Shown: positions 34,601 through 49,600 of the stretch, in pieces
Layout: the number at the start of each line of letters is the position of its first letter
How positions within the stretch are numbered: position 1 is the stretch's first letter
Assembly (NCBI GenBank): GCA_947247005.1
Contig: OX365947.1
Coordinates: 6,677,030-6,741,029, forward strand
DNA length: 64,000 bases
Direction of reading: 5' to 3'
Origin: Spisula solida
Taxonomy: Eukaryota > Mollusca > Bivalvia > Venerida > Mactridae
Notes under the pieces: model-generated
Told to the model about the DNA's origin: nothing
Database searches by the model: none
The model's input: only the letters and a program-made list of their open reading frames with translations
Position numbers and translations under genes: made by a program

Positions 34601-37600
34601 AAATAATTTTGATCCTCAGAATTTTTTTATAAGAACAACTGCCTACCTACTCAACCCTAATTGGTAGGGCTGCGTACCGGTTTCCGATATAAATCCAATA
34701 CCGGTATTTTGCGTTCGATCGATACATCGTATCGAACATGTCGGTCAAAACATTGATCAACAAAAATACACAACAAAATCCCCATTTACAGTTAAGTTTT
34801 CGGTAGTCTATTTGTTTCGTCTCAAAATGGTCAGGTCGTCGACGCAGCTTATGTCCGAGTGAATCTAATTTTCAAACAAGAACCTGCTTTGCAAACTACT
34901 CATGCAATTTAAACATGTGTAAAAAGGTCGTTTATCACATATCTCAAGCCTGACGTGATTGTGTTCTGCAAGTTAAATACATGTTGTGAGTCTGCAAGTG
35001 CCTATATACTGTATAGCGGGTATATTTCACGGAGGTCTAATTTTCGATATATTCGCGGTCAACATCGATAGTGCGAAATCTAAACCCAGCGAAATATTCA
35101 CCTCGTAAAATAAACAAATTTAACAAAGGGAGACAATTCATGATTGAAAACCAACGTTGACCTAATGACTTTGCAAGAAGTACGTCGGTTAAGTAAAATA
35201 CGACAATAAGACTTCGACTTATAATCAATTACAAAATATAATTCGAAATTAGATTTTTGTAAAACGTGTGTAAACTATATGCATGTGTATCAAATATCAT
35301 ATGTGCATCATGTTTTCACAACGTTAAAAGGTGTTAATTATAAGCAGGTGCATCAAATGTGTTCATTCAACGATTTTGTTTGCAAAACGTTTAAATGTTT
35401 GCCGAAAAAGTATTTGTTTGTGTACATTTTCTCAAGCCTGACGTGATTGTGTTCTTTAAGTTAAATACATGTTGTGAGTCTGCAAGTGCCTATAATTATA
35501 CAGTAATTAGATCGTTAATTTGTCAAAACAAAATATCAAATGATATATCGAATATCGATCATTTTGTATCGATACAAATATCGTATTGATCATTTTAACT
35601 GATACGCAGCCCTACTAATTGGTCAGGAACAGGAAGGGGAAACAAACAATATTTTAGCCACTATAAATGTATAACGGGAGAGTAATGTTTTATGCTGAAA
35701 ATAATGGCAAAAAATGCCTTGATGTTCACATGCAACTGTGAGTTGTAGATCAGGAAGCTCATGAAAATGGCAAATAAATATCTGTTTGATCTATTCAGTA
35801 TAATAGACCCAATCTGAGGGAAATGTGTATGATATTATGATATTTAATACTGTGTATAGAATAGAATATTATTTTGAAGCAAGTTTTCATGTACTTCTTT
35901 CTCCCTTGAGGATTCTCTGTTGAATTTTGTTCTTGATGAAAATTAATAATTTTCCCATACTCGATCTGCAAAGAGTATTATAATTATAATAGTGTAGTTT
36001 GTGTGACAAGGGATGCAACTCTGGTTGGTACATTATACTCTATTTCTGTTAATTGTCTCCCTTTGATGAATATGAGATCTTGATGCAAATAACTGATATA
36101 CGAGACTATCCATATAGCCAGTGATTGTGACAACAAAGTCAGACTGGGGTCTATTGCCTAAGCAAAGCACTACCGAGCGCCTTTATTCAGTTACCTACTG
36201 TTCAATCAAATATAGAAGGCAAGGATTACCTCCCGTGGAAAGCGCTACATACCGCTAGCTCGTGTTAACGGTCTCCTGGTACTTAGATCATAGTCATTAA
36301 ATGTGATTAATTTTGTTTACATGTCATTCAACCATTTATTAGGCTGTAGCAATTAGTCAAGTGATCTACAGGGGTTCCATTTGACTCGTGAGTAGGGGTT
36401 TTGACCCTTGGAATTTCCAAAAAGCCACATTTTGCCCCTCAAGATTTTGGTTTGAAGGGTCATTTCCTTTTAAAATCATGGGTATTTTTGCCTATGAAAT
36501 GGTAAAATTTAGTCAAAGTATCAAAATGACCCTTCGGATTCAGTAGCTAGCGGAACCCCTGGATCTAATGCAATTGGTATCTCACATTGCTAGGCACTGT
36601 ACAGTATATGTAAGCTTAGAAACGATGTGATAAAATTAAGACAAAATGATATAAGATTCCAAGACATTCTGACTATGCATTGGTTGGAAATTCGCAAAGC
36701 CAAATCCAAGTTTGGCGGGCTAACAATGTGTCAGGAAGTGTTACTTTGTTTTTACATTCCTCAAAGGAGGAGCAATCTGGGGTTATAAGAACTCAAAGGA
36801 GGAGCAATCCGGGGTTATAAGAACTCAAAGGAGGAGCAATCCGGGGTTATAAGAACTCAAAGGAGGAGCAATCCGGGGTTATAAGAACTCAAAGGTTATA
36901 AGAACTCAAAGGAGGAGCAATCTGGGGTTATAAGAACTCAAAGGAGGAGCAATCCGGGGTTATAAGAACTCAAAGGAGGAGCAATCCGGGGTTATAAGAA
37001 CTCAAACGAGGAGCAATCTGGGGTTATAAGAACTCAAAGGTTATAAGAACTCAAAGGAGGAGCAATCCGGGGTTATAAGAACTCAAAGGAGGAGCAATTA
37101 CTTTGTCCATCCTTACTTTATCATCATTAGTTTGCGTATCCAGTCTGTCCGTAAAACATTTTTGTCAGAGCAACGTCCAACCTGCAGGGTGGCCACAGAC
37201 TGGAAAACAGGGAAAATGCCAAAAAACTAATTCCATGCAGGGGAAATAGGGGAATTTCAAAATTGGGCAAAAATCACGGAATTTTCCCCAAAAAAATGGA
37301 GGAAATGTGTGTCTACTGGTAGTTTCTCTTCATGACTTTATTAAATAGGTCTATGTATTTCTTCAATCATGTTAGTAACATATATTACTGAGTTTGTTGG
37401 TGCAGGGTATGGCTATAAGGGAGGTTTGAGGCCAAATTTTCAGCTGTATCTGAGTTGCGAAAACAGCAAACAATCAGGGAATGAAAATAACCTTATCAGG
37501 AAATTTCATTCTTCATTTTCTGTGGTCATCCTGAGTCCTGTCATTTAATGAAACTTGGTGAGAAATGGCATAATGTACAGCTCTAAGAGATCTATACAAA

Positions 37601-40600
37601 TATTATCAGCATTTTCTGGTTCAATGACTTTCCACATACTGCATTTACCATCCTTCTATTCTATCAAGGTTTTTGCCTAATTCAGTAAATGATGGCTTGA
37701 ATTTGATTCTGTGTCTATTGAATTGGTTTCATAATGAACGCTGTTGCATGTATTGATTTTGTCTGGTTTGTTACAGTTTCTAAGGCCAGAGTTTTTTAAT
37801 TTTTGTTACTCGGACTTTTTTGTGTAAAATGTCGGCAGGAGGAGGGAAAAAATAAATATAAATAACTCCCGAAATATAGCTTGCACAAGCTGTTGATGGT
37901 AGAATAGTCAATGACGGTCTGATTTAAAGCAATCAACACTCATCAACAGTGTTAGTTTTCAAGAAAACAGCCAATTTATCTTAAGACTAGTACACTGCAG
38001 TGAAACACTAATATAATACAACTTATTATTAACAAAATAATGAAACAATGCAGGTATTTTTATCATCAAAACATTACATGCAATTTTTTTTTCCAGTTTT
38101 TCAATTTTTTTTTTTTGAAAATGCCAAAATATTGGGCAAGAGGGTCCGAGTAACGAAAAATCGAAGAATTCTGGCCTAACTGGTAGAGAAAATTGTCTTC
38201 TGTTGTTGAGTGGTCCTCATGTGAGAACATATAGTTACAGTAGAGATGTGTCTGATTTACTAAGATATCTTGTTATTTGTCTGATTCCCTAATTGACCAA
38301 ATGAAACCATCTTATTCACATCAGTAAATGGAGTGTTCTGACTTAATTTTACGTAGAAAAACTTCTAATTAAATTCCATTTTGTTTTGTGTAGAATTGTT
38401 AGTTCTGGCTGCTGCATTTATTCCAAGTTCTATTGGTGGAACAGTGGCCGAGTCATTAACGTTCTCGACTATCAATCTGGAGGTCCCTGGTTCGAATCTC
38501 CAACTGGCACTCGAAATTTCAGAAATGCTTTTCAGTGTTTCCAACCCAACTTGAGATAAACGGGTTGAAAAACCCAGAGGTAGTCTTGCATGTATCAGTG
38601 CTATACACCAGGCAAGTTACCCGGTAAACAACCAAGGAGTCTATTCGGAAAGGATTCCTCGTATTGCACAAACTTTATATCTCTTCCCTCGAAGCCAGAG
38701 GTCATTGGCCAATTCAGGCAGGGACAAAACTGAATGGCCTTGAACCACGACTGTCTCAGTAAAAAAGTCACTCAGTTAGTCGACCACAAATAAACCCCAA
38801 AACTGTCATAGCGCTTGTTTAATAACTGAATATTAATACAGCAAATACAGTGTTGTACAATTCGGACTGTGTCTCAATGTTCAGTGGCAGACATTATATT
38901 GGGGATTCTTTGAGAAACCAATTGATTTTATTTCTGCTTGCAAAAAAAATCATAGGCTATTACATTGATGTGTGAGAGAAATTTATTTTATTAACGAGTT
39001 CTCTGAAAGACAGTCTGACAATTTCTGATTGCTTGTTACTTCTAGGATATGTTGGGCCAACTCGCATGTGTCAAGATTGCGTCCCGTATTTTGTTTTCCG
39101 TAGTTGCTTATTTATTGCTACTTGTGATAGGTATTGATGTCTATTTGATTTGCGTGTGACGTGGACTTCGGGTTGACAAATTGGACATCTTGTATGTTGT
39201 TTTACTTACTTGGTTTTATACAGTCCAATCTGTCAAGAAACACTTTCTTAGCAGATATTGTTACTTTATGCAGCTGACTTTTGTTATCTACCCCCCCCCC
39301 CCCCCCCCCCCCCCCCATCTTTGATAAGGGGTACTATATTCTGTCTGTCAGTCAGTTGACCAAATGGTTTCTGTTCAATTACTCAAGGACTCTTGACCCT
39401 AGTTTCCTCAAACTCTAATGGAGGTTGGTCATTAACAGTCGATATTCCTATTGATTTTGAGGTTACTAGGTCAAAGGTCAAGGTCACTGTGACCTTCACC
39501 ATTTCTGACTATTGGGCTGCCTTAGTGTGGGGGGAATACATGTTTTAATCACTTTCTGCTGACTAAACAACAAGAAAAATGACCACGGTTGTCTGTAGTT
39601 TGCCAATCATCGTGGAGAAAAAGTGCTGGATCTAAGGTTGGGAGCACAATTGTTTCTTGGGGTTTTAACTGCTATTGGTGCAGCTATAGCACGGATAAAT
39701 TGACCTTTATGCATGAAATAATAACAAGGTTCTTGCGTTGAATATATAAATTTCTGCAAGCAAATTGTGCAATATCGGTCCTTTAAATTTGTGTTGGTAT
39801 TATACCACGAGCATCTTCATGATGTTCCCACTTATGAAGACATACATCCGGGTTTATAATTATAGACAATATATCAGCTGTTAAATTATACTTATAGAAG
39901 GTCAAGGATTGTGTCAAATTATCTGTACTTTAACACTACACAAGTCTGTTTGTGAGTGATAAGTGATCCTGAAATGGTTGCTAATCATCAGGGGTGTCAA
40001 TTTTCCTGATTTATCTGGAATTCAGGATTTATCAGTCCTGAAAAAGCAAAGGCTCCTGTCTAAAATAAAAGTAATTTGATGAAAATATCTCAAGAAATGG
40101 CAAAGTTATGGTAAATTTAATCTACTCTTAAGGATTCTGTCTTAAGGATTTTCTTTTATACAAACTGAGTTAATTATCGAAACAATGTCATTGAAGGCCT
40201 CTTGTTTGGTAAAAATGGTCGGCTGCATACAGTCTTCCTGCTTTTGAATTTGGCCCTGTTAATCCTAGAAGAAAACATATTACAAACACTAACCTATGCT
40301 CGTAGTATCACATTACGTTTCTCAGTAAATTATCGATATTATAGTCTTGGTTACTAAACTTATTTTCAATTATCACCTTCCTGTCCTTGTTTATATACGG
40401 ACAGTCTGAGATTTGTAAGTAGCATCATTCTGGTGAGATCTAATGTTACGTGATGCGTCAGCTGTGTAATATTGGAACATTTACCTCACTTTTACATGCT
40501 ATATATGGATTTTTGTTCTAAATTCATTTCACGTTTTATACAGTTAGTGTAGAATGTTTTGATTGTGTGTTTTTCTTCAGCATTTATACTCATCAATAAT

Positions 40601-43600
40601 TCACATAGAATAGGGACCTTATAATTGCGATGTAATATTTATACATTCATGTGATATTTGGAACCATGATAAGTAAGCTATGTGGAATGTATATGGACAT
40701 AATCTTACAGTCAGGTATGAGCACATTGTGTAATTGGACTGTGTGTTATAATATTCACAGACTTTGTGTAATATGTTCACGGAATTTGTGTCCATGTAAT
40801 ATGTTCACAGAATTTGTGTACATGTAATATGTTCACAGAATTTGTGTAATCTGTTCACAGTATTGTGTATTATATTCACAGTATTTGTGTAATATGTTCA
40901 CAGTATTGTGTATTATATTCACAGAATTTGTGTAATATGTTCATGGATTTGTGTTATTATGCTCGCAGACAAGACTTAGTGTAATATTTTCACAGACTTG
41001 TTTAATATGTTCACATACTTTGTGTTATATTGTAACATATATATGAGCCAGTCTCCAGGAAAACCTGCTATTTTGACAAAAATATTTATTTTGAGATTTT
41101 CTATAGCTTGAAAGAATAATCTTAATTAAGCAAAATACAAAAGAAATTGTGTTAATATCTTGCTTTTTAAGGAAGTTACAGCTGTTTTTGTAGTGTCCCC
41201 TTTCGAAGCTTTTTTGTGTGACGTCGTAAACGTCATTCAAACGTTAATTGATGTAACTATAACACGTATTTCATAATTACACCGTTTGATCAATTCTTGA
41301 CATAAATTGTTTAAAATGGTATCACATTTAAGCAGTATCTTTTAATTTTTTAAATATTTACCAAAATCAAAATTGTTCGCATTCAGAGAAAGCCTACTAT
41401 TGTTTTAAACAACTGACTCCTCGTTTTTCTCACTATGAGTACTTTTCCGAAATTGGTCACCATAGCAACGAAGTATGTGATTTCGACTCAATTCATGGGA
41501 AAATTTAAAGCTAAGGTATAGTACTATATGAGTAAACTACATAAAATAGAATCAATGGATAAGTATTTTTTTCTTATATTAGAGCTTTTACATACCTTGT
41601 TACATAATGGTAATTACATAATGTCATTATAGCAGGTTTTCCTGGAGACTGGCTCATATATATCCTACATGCATAGTTGTTGACCATTGATATTTTCTTC
41701 ATGTATCTTACAGTTTGTCTGTATTCTCATAATATAATACAGAGAATTTGACATGAACCTCAATCATCTATTTGCATATAATTCATCAGCTAATACCAGC
41801 TTGTCTATATTTCAGTGTAGCAATACCATGTGGCTTTTGACTACAGTTACAAGTAGAAATTTGTAAACATTGGAACACAAATATAGTCATAAGTATTTTA
41901 TTTCTTCATCGATTTCTATAAAATATACGCCACGCTAAGGGGAAACGCATTTGCTTTCCATGCAATATAAGATCTTTTTCAGGAGTATTACCGATTTTTC
42001 CATTGCCCTATGAAACCTACACGTTCCACGGTTTCACAAGGTAATTGACAAAACGGCACAGTCGCTGAAAAAGATTATATATTTCATGGAAAGCAAATAA
42101 TTGTCTCCTTAGCGTGGTGTATATTTCATAGAAATCGATAAAGAAATAAAATATTTATGACTATTTATTTTCCAATGTTTACAAATTTCTTCTTGTAACT
42201 GTAGTCAAAAGTCACGTGGTATTGCTACACTGTATTTATAACCCTGGTTGTATGATTTCATAAGCAGGAAGTATCATGAAGACACTCTACACTCTGTAGG
42301 TATAACACAAACACAAATCTTAATGACCGATATTGCACGATTTGCTTGCAGAAATTAATATATTCAGTGCAAGAACCTTGTACATGTTATATCATACATA
42401 AAGGTTTGCATCAGGTCATTATAACCGTACTATATTCATTCTGCACCAAATGTGTCTCTATATTCACCATAGTCTATATAAGTATTGATTGTACATTGTT
42501 TCTTGATAAAACATCCTGTATTGGAACTATTGTATAATATACATGTGGTGCTGCTTTGTCACTAGATGGTTTAACTGACCTATGTAGTCTGGTGGGGCTG
42601 CTCTGTCACTGGATTGTTTAACTGACCCATGTAGTCTGATGGGGCTGCTCTGTCACTGGATTGTTTAACTGACCCATGTAGTCTGATGGGGCTGCTCTGT
42701 CACTAGATTGTTTAACTGACCCATGTAGTCTGATGGGGCTGCTCTGTCACTAGATTGTTTAACTGACCCATGTAGTCTGGTAGGGCTGTTCTGTCACACG
42801 ATAGTTTAACTGACCCATGTAGTCTGGTAGGGCTGTTCTGTCACACGATAGTTTAACTGACCCATGTAGTCTGGTAGGGCTGTTCTGTCACACGATAGTT
42901 TAACTGACCCATGTAGTCTGGTGGGGCTGCTCTGTCACTAGATTGTTTAACTGACCCATGTAGTCAGGTGGGGCTGCTCTGTCACTAGATTGTTTAACTG
43001 ACCCATGTAGTCTGGTAGGGCTGTTCTGTCACACGATAGTTTAACTGACCTATGTAGTCTGATGGGGCTGCTCTGACATTACATGTAGATAGTTTAACTG
43101 ACCCATGTAGTCTGGTGGGCCGCTCTGACATTACATGTAGATAGTTTAACTGACCCATGTAGTCTGGTGGGGCTGCTCTAATACTAGATTGTTTAACTGA
43201 CCCATGTAGTCTGGTGGTGCTGCTCTAATACTAGATTGTTTAACTGACCCATGTAGGCTGGTGGGGCTGTTCTGACACTAGATTGTTTAACTGACCCATG
43301 TACATGTAGTCTGGTGGTGCTGCTCTAATACTAGATTGTTAAACTGACCCATGTAGTCTGGTGGGGCTGCTCTGTAACTAGATAGTTTAACTGATCCATG
43401 TAGTCTGGTGGGGCTGCTCTGTCACTAGATTGTTTAACTGACCCATGTAGTCTGGTGGTTGGAACAGCCACCTCAGGATTTGTCAGGTTACTGGTTTGAT
43501 TCCTGGCTGCAACCTTCCTAGGCTGAAAATGTGTTGCAAATTATATTACATTATGATTTATCTCATTGCTTGCTCCGTGTTTAAGGGTAGTTCTTGGACT

Positions 43601-46600
43601 GGTTGACCATAATACGACTTGGTTTTTTTGTCAATTAAAAACTGCTGGGCTGTAGCTGTTTTAATATGATGTTCAAGTGGTACTGGCACTGCTGGGTAAT
43701 TTTCAAAATGGAAGTCATGTAGTGGCTAAGGTTCAAATAACATTTAAGCAACCTTTCAAAAGCATATAATTATTCAAGCGCTGGAGTACCTATCAAAATC
43801 ATATTCAAGCGCTGGAGTACCTATCAAAATCATATTCAAGCGCCGGAGTACCTATCAAAATCATATTCAAGCGCTGGAGTACCTATCAAAATCATATTCA
43901 AGCGCTGGAGTACCTATCAGGAGTACCTATCAAAATCATATTCAAGCGCTGGAGTACCTATCAAAATCATATTCAAGCCCTGGAGTACCTATCAAAATCA
44001 TATTCAATGGTTTGGGTAACCCCTGGCGCAAATCTTTACGAACAGAAAGATAATCAGCAGTCGATTATTCCGGTTTCTCGTGCATGAAAAGGTTTGTTGT
44101 TTGTGAGACCTCTCCGTTATCTAGCTTTCAGAATGCTTAAAATCGCATCCATCACGTAAGCTTTTTTGTTTGTTCCGATTTGCATTGAATGGTAATTGTA
44201 TTGCTTTTGTGCCAAGAGTGATGAATATCATGACGTTGACCATTGATTTAAACCAGTCTCTGAAAGGGAAGCAACTGTTGGTTAGCTTTGTTTGCAAGTT
44301 AATTGTAGTTTGTATAGATTACCTCCCTTTTCACACCGGAGACTTTACATGAATTTTGTTGGAAATGGTCTTCTCTGGTACAATAATCACTCAATGTTTA
44401 GTTTCAGAGGTTCCACTAGCTTCTGAACCTGAAGGTTTTCGAATCCTTAAGGAACCTGAAGGATTACGAATCCTTTAGACTAAATTTTACCATTTTATAG
44501 GCAAATTGATTAAAGTTAATCCATAATTTTAAAAGAAAATGACCCTTCAAACCTTAATCTTGAGGGTCAAAATGTGGCATTTTGGTTATTTCAAGGGTCA
44601 AACTCCCGAGTCAAATGGAACGCTTGTAGTTTAAATTTTGTTCTGATGAATAAGTTTAGTTGTTTGTTTTTGTCTCTTTTAAAATAAAAAACAACATTAC
44701 AGAGCAGTCAAAGCAGCTGATAAGCAGCATTTGGGTTAATTACCTAATTAGAGTTTGTTAAAAAATAGATTGTAAACGAGGGAATTAAAAAAAGTGAAAT
44801 ACCCAAAATACTTGAAAAGTACAGTACATTTACCCATTTTCCAATTAAAATTCATCAAAACCAAACAAAACTGAAACTTGGGTAAAAAAACCAAAACTAA
44901 TACTAAAATTTTATCTGATATGATTCTGATGTGAATAAAGAAGGAGTTCTGGTGAACATGGCTGGTTTTACTACCCCTCTGTTTCTGGGTCAGTGAAACT
45001 AAAAATAGATGTTAAAAATTATCATCTTCTGAAAATGCCTGTACCTTGGTATTTTGCTTGGAACAACATCATTTTAATAGAGGTGCTCTATGTAGATTAG
45101 TCAAAACTTAGACCCCATCACCAGGGTCACCTGCTTTCTACCGAGTTATTACAAGGCTGTCCTTTCTGGGATAACTTCTAATAATCATCGTCAATAATGC
45201 CCATTGTCTTCATTTATTGGTAAATTTATCAAATCAATATTTGCTGTTAATAATTAATATAATAATATGTTATACATGTAGTAAGCATCACTTATTTAAT
45301 GAACCGTAGAACGTTAATTACACCAATGAATCATACCGTATTGTCATGCAAGGTAACAATTACACGGCTGCCATTACTATTGTCTACGGGGAGTTGATAT
45401 GTAAATATTTTAACAAGTACATACAGGAGTCGTTTGTGATGTGCCGTTTGTTATAGTAACATCAATAGATGCGTTAATGACAAATTTATTATATGCCGCC
45501 AGCAACATGGAATATAATTTATAAATATTTTCCTCGGGAGTGGACCACTTTTTACAGTCAGTGTTTATACTGATCTTGTATTGAAAGTAGGAAGTCTTTA
45601 TATGTACATGTACAAAATGTATACTGAATTTACTAATTACAATGATAGGAACCTAGTGACATATTTATTATCTCCCCTGAGTCAGACCAGGAACTTTGTG
45701 ACGTATTTATTATCTCTCCCTGTCAGATCAGACCCTTCCCAGAACTTTTTAAGGTGCTGGGGCAATGCTGGGATTGGTGCTTAAGGAAATAGACAAGAAC
45801 GGATAAAAGGTTTTAGAAGAGAAAAACGTACCTGTCCAATATCCATAATTTAAAGGTTGATATAATCATTTTACAATAAACAAGCCATTATAAACTGGTC
45901 AAATAACACATAATACTGACCAAAATTATAAACACCCATAGTGATTTATAGACACCATAAATTATTAGGATTTAAGGCGTTGGAGAAAGCTTTTTCTGGC
46001 TTTAAGGTGCTTTGGAATCTGAGCGTCTTCAGCCCCTGGGGAAGAGCCTGAGTGACATATATATTGGCTCCCCTGTCAGATTATGCCTATTATAAGTAAG
46101 GTAGACTAATAAACATAATTGGTCCAACAAGTTTGAATCATCAAACTTTATTGTCTTTCTCTAAATCTTTGATAGAGATAATCCCTCTTAAAATCTCCCT
46201 TCTCTTAGTTTACCGATACAGTCCAGGAAAACCGGCTAGTAGAATCTGTCATCATTGTATATAACCGAAAAAATGTCGAGGAATAGCGTCAAACTTGAAT
46301 AAACAAAGATAGTTACCTAAGCCAGGTGGAAGTAATTGAGCCACCAACAGACCCTTAATTTTAGGGGCCAGAGTTACCTGAAGTTAACTCTTTGTTTGAC
46401 CTGGTTTTGTTGGAGTTCAAAACCTGAAGGGAAATATATGTACAGAAGTAGGTCTGAAAGTTCTATTTTCATTTTTACGGCTTTATTTGCTTTTCTCAGG
46501 CGCCAAACTTATGAACGGGAAACTTAAAGTTGTGTAATATCCTGTTGTCTCTGTATTTGTAAAACTTCTCGGATGCTCAAAGGTGTCTGCTGCACTGCTA

Positions 46601-49600
46601 TTGTCTCGATGTTTGATAGATGATGTCTGTATAATAATGAGTTATGAAATATAGAATATGTGAATAGATCAGAGATTTACAGGGAGTGCAAAAAGTTTCT
46701 TCACATATCGTTCATTCATTTAAAGGGAATATTTACCGGTGACTTAAACTTTTGTGTAATAGTTCTATTCGGCATCGTGATTGCATTCGCAACATTTTCC
46801 CCGAAATTCCCCGTACATTTACCTGTGTACAACCGATATTTCACGTCCATTGTTATACCTGTACGGAAACTTACGGAAATATCTCCGGAAAAGTCCGATG
46901 TTAGAAACGAAGCGTGTGACGTCACAATCGTGCTATTAACAAGATGTCGGACAGCGAAGTTCTCCGACTCAGCTAATTTGGGAAGATAATATACGGTCCC
47001 TGAGCTAATGAAACGATAAAATCTTCGGATACAGATTATGATGGCAATGATAATATTTTGCCGTATCAATTCAAACCTATTATTAATAAGGGAAATCATA
47101 ATAACGGCGACGAAGAAATCTGCCAGACATTCACACTGTAAATATCGCTGACCGCATTGGCTACACGGACTGGTAATTGACCTTCCTGTCGATTTTGATT
47201 GACAGGTGACGTTAGCCAATCATATTGCAGCATTTCGGCTACGGTTTATTGGTTTTTGTAGGACACAAACTAAAATCAATGGAAATTGTGCAATATTTAA
47301 TAAGCATTATTTCATTAATAATGAAGAAATTCTTAATACATTGGCACGTTTAGAAACTAGAGAATTTCAACTTAAATTGGTTGGTAGCGATGCCATGAAA
47401 GTAATTTATACACTAAATAAATTTTATTAAACCCTGAGGGCCTCGGAAGTAAGAGAAACATAATTATGTATATTTTCTCAAATATAGTCTGAGTTTGAAG
47501 CAATATCATTTATATTTTTAAAAAAAATGACAATCACATATTGAGAAACAAAATGCTTCGTCTTTAATTTGACTCTTTTAAAATATGTCATTTAAAGCCC
47601 TAGACTCGTGAAAGTATGTTATTGTTCGTTATAAAATAAGAACTCATAAATCCCAATTAACGAGAATGTGTGGATTTTTCCATAAAAGCTGGTTTTATAA
47701 TGTTGAACATAATTATGTTGGTTTGGTCTATGTAATAGTTAAAGCGCTCTTTAGTTGATATCATTGCTGTACTCAATTGCATTCAATCTCTAAAGCATAA
47801 TTATAAAAATATAGATTTTAAATTATATGTAAGGTCTAAGACAATTTAAAATCATGACGGATCGATGTAAGTTTATTTGAAAGTATCTATAGGCACGATA
47901 ATACAGACATTCTGTGTATATCCGTGCCATAGGCCAGAGTACTGTCACACATATATAATATTATGTATACATTACTACAAATCGTATATAGCAACACTAT
48001 CTGACCTTGCGAAAACTGCAATCAAAGTAACTGGTGACACATTGTTAATTGACAGTAAACTAACCAGCAAGACACCGCGACCAGTCGTAGATCATAGAAC
48101 CCCGACTGATTACCGCGGGATACCAACCTAAGCGATATCATCAAAGAATATAACACATTGGAATTTTAACTGACTTATAATCTAGGACTTACATATTTAG
48201 TTGTGGTATAATGGTGCATTATAAAATATGTGTAGCTCAAATTATTGTACTTGACCCGACATTTATAACGTTATGTTATAAAACGATTATGTTTTCTATT
48301 GATAACGCGTGATTGTACATTGGTAATTAGTTTATTTGTTAACTGCCAATTGCAAACCATGTACACATATTATACATATTACGGAAGTTGCAATTAAATA
48401 CAACCTTGTCACTCTGTTGCCAGCAATCAACAAAATGTATGTCACTGCTAAGCGATAGAGCACATGGAAAACACCAAAGATTCTTGCGTATTCTTTGATA
48501 AACACCAATAAAAACCCGAGGTAGAAAATCAGGAGATTGGTCTACTATACTATTATTTTAAAAAATTTATGCACATTTGAATTTGATTATTAATGAGCAC
48601 ACTAACATACTGACCGGGTGCAAACGACGAAAGGCTAGTTTATGGAATATTTCTTTACACAGTGTATATATGTAAAAAAAATATATGGCTGGCTTAGCAA
48701 TAGAAGATAGTAAGTACTATTTACGACCTTATAAGACTCATGCATATTTAAAATCTGCACCACGAGGCGCTTCTTATGAGCCTATTTTCATGAAAATCGG
48801 AACTGGTCTCAGACACGGGTTTTTTCTTGTTTTCTCAAAATATTGATTTTGTACTACAACCTTTTAATTCTAAGCCAGCGATACGTATTAACCCATAAAA
48901 TCAATTATTTTTTACAATAAAAGATGCTTCTCTCAAGACAGGTAGTTAAATTTTCCCGATTTGCACAAAACTATAGTGATTGAAATCAAAAGAAACATTC
49001 TGTTTGAGCGACAGATTAAACTGCGAGTACCGATTGTGACGTCACAGTCAGATTTTACGAAGCTATACGAACGCGCTTCCGGAAATTTCCGATATCAGCG
49101 GTATCGGAAAATGTGCACTACGCGTATATGATTAGTCGACATAAACATCGTAAATACTCGTAAAATATCGGAATTTTCGTTTCTGATGTTAAAAATAGAC
49201 ATTTATTGACCTAAATGTATAATGGAAACAAAGTCAGTCAATAGTCCCTTTAAGATTTACAGGGTGTGCAAAAAGTTTGTTCACAAATTTTAATTGATTT
49301 ATCATTCGGATACATTGTTGCTAAGCTCAGTCACAAAAGTTCCAACATACTGATTACTTTGGAATTGACCTATAAATACCCGATTCCCCCTGACATCTGC
49401 CTTCGTCCCTAGTCCAAATAATTAGACATAAACAGCAGATTTGAAGAATGTTTTGACATGAAATCCGCTTTTTAAGATAATAAAAAATGATAAAAAAATG
49501 TCAAAATAAACATAAAAAGTTAAAATTGGAAAATGCGAAGTTTTTCTAGAAGAGCTACTTTGTCCCCTGAATAAATGAACAGCAAAAAAAGAACACTTTC

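Noticed and set aside
36761..37098. CRISPR-like array
   Set aside because: Units are directly tandem with no unique spacers, in a eukaryotic intron; the same holds for the other arrays.
46716..47219. 167-codon minus-strand frame
   Set aside because: It starts at a transposon-like end, has no recognisable domain and no splice context; probably chance.
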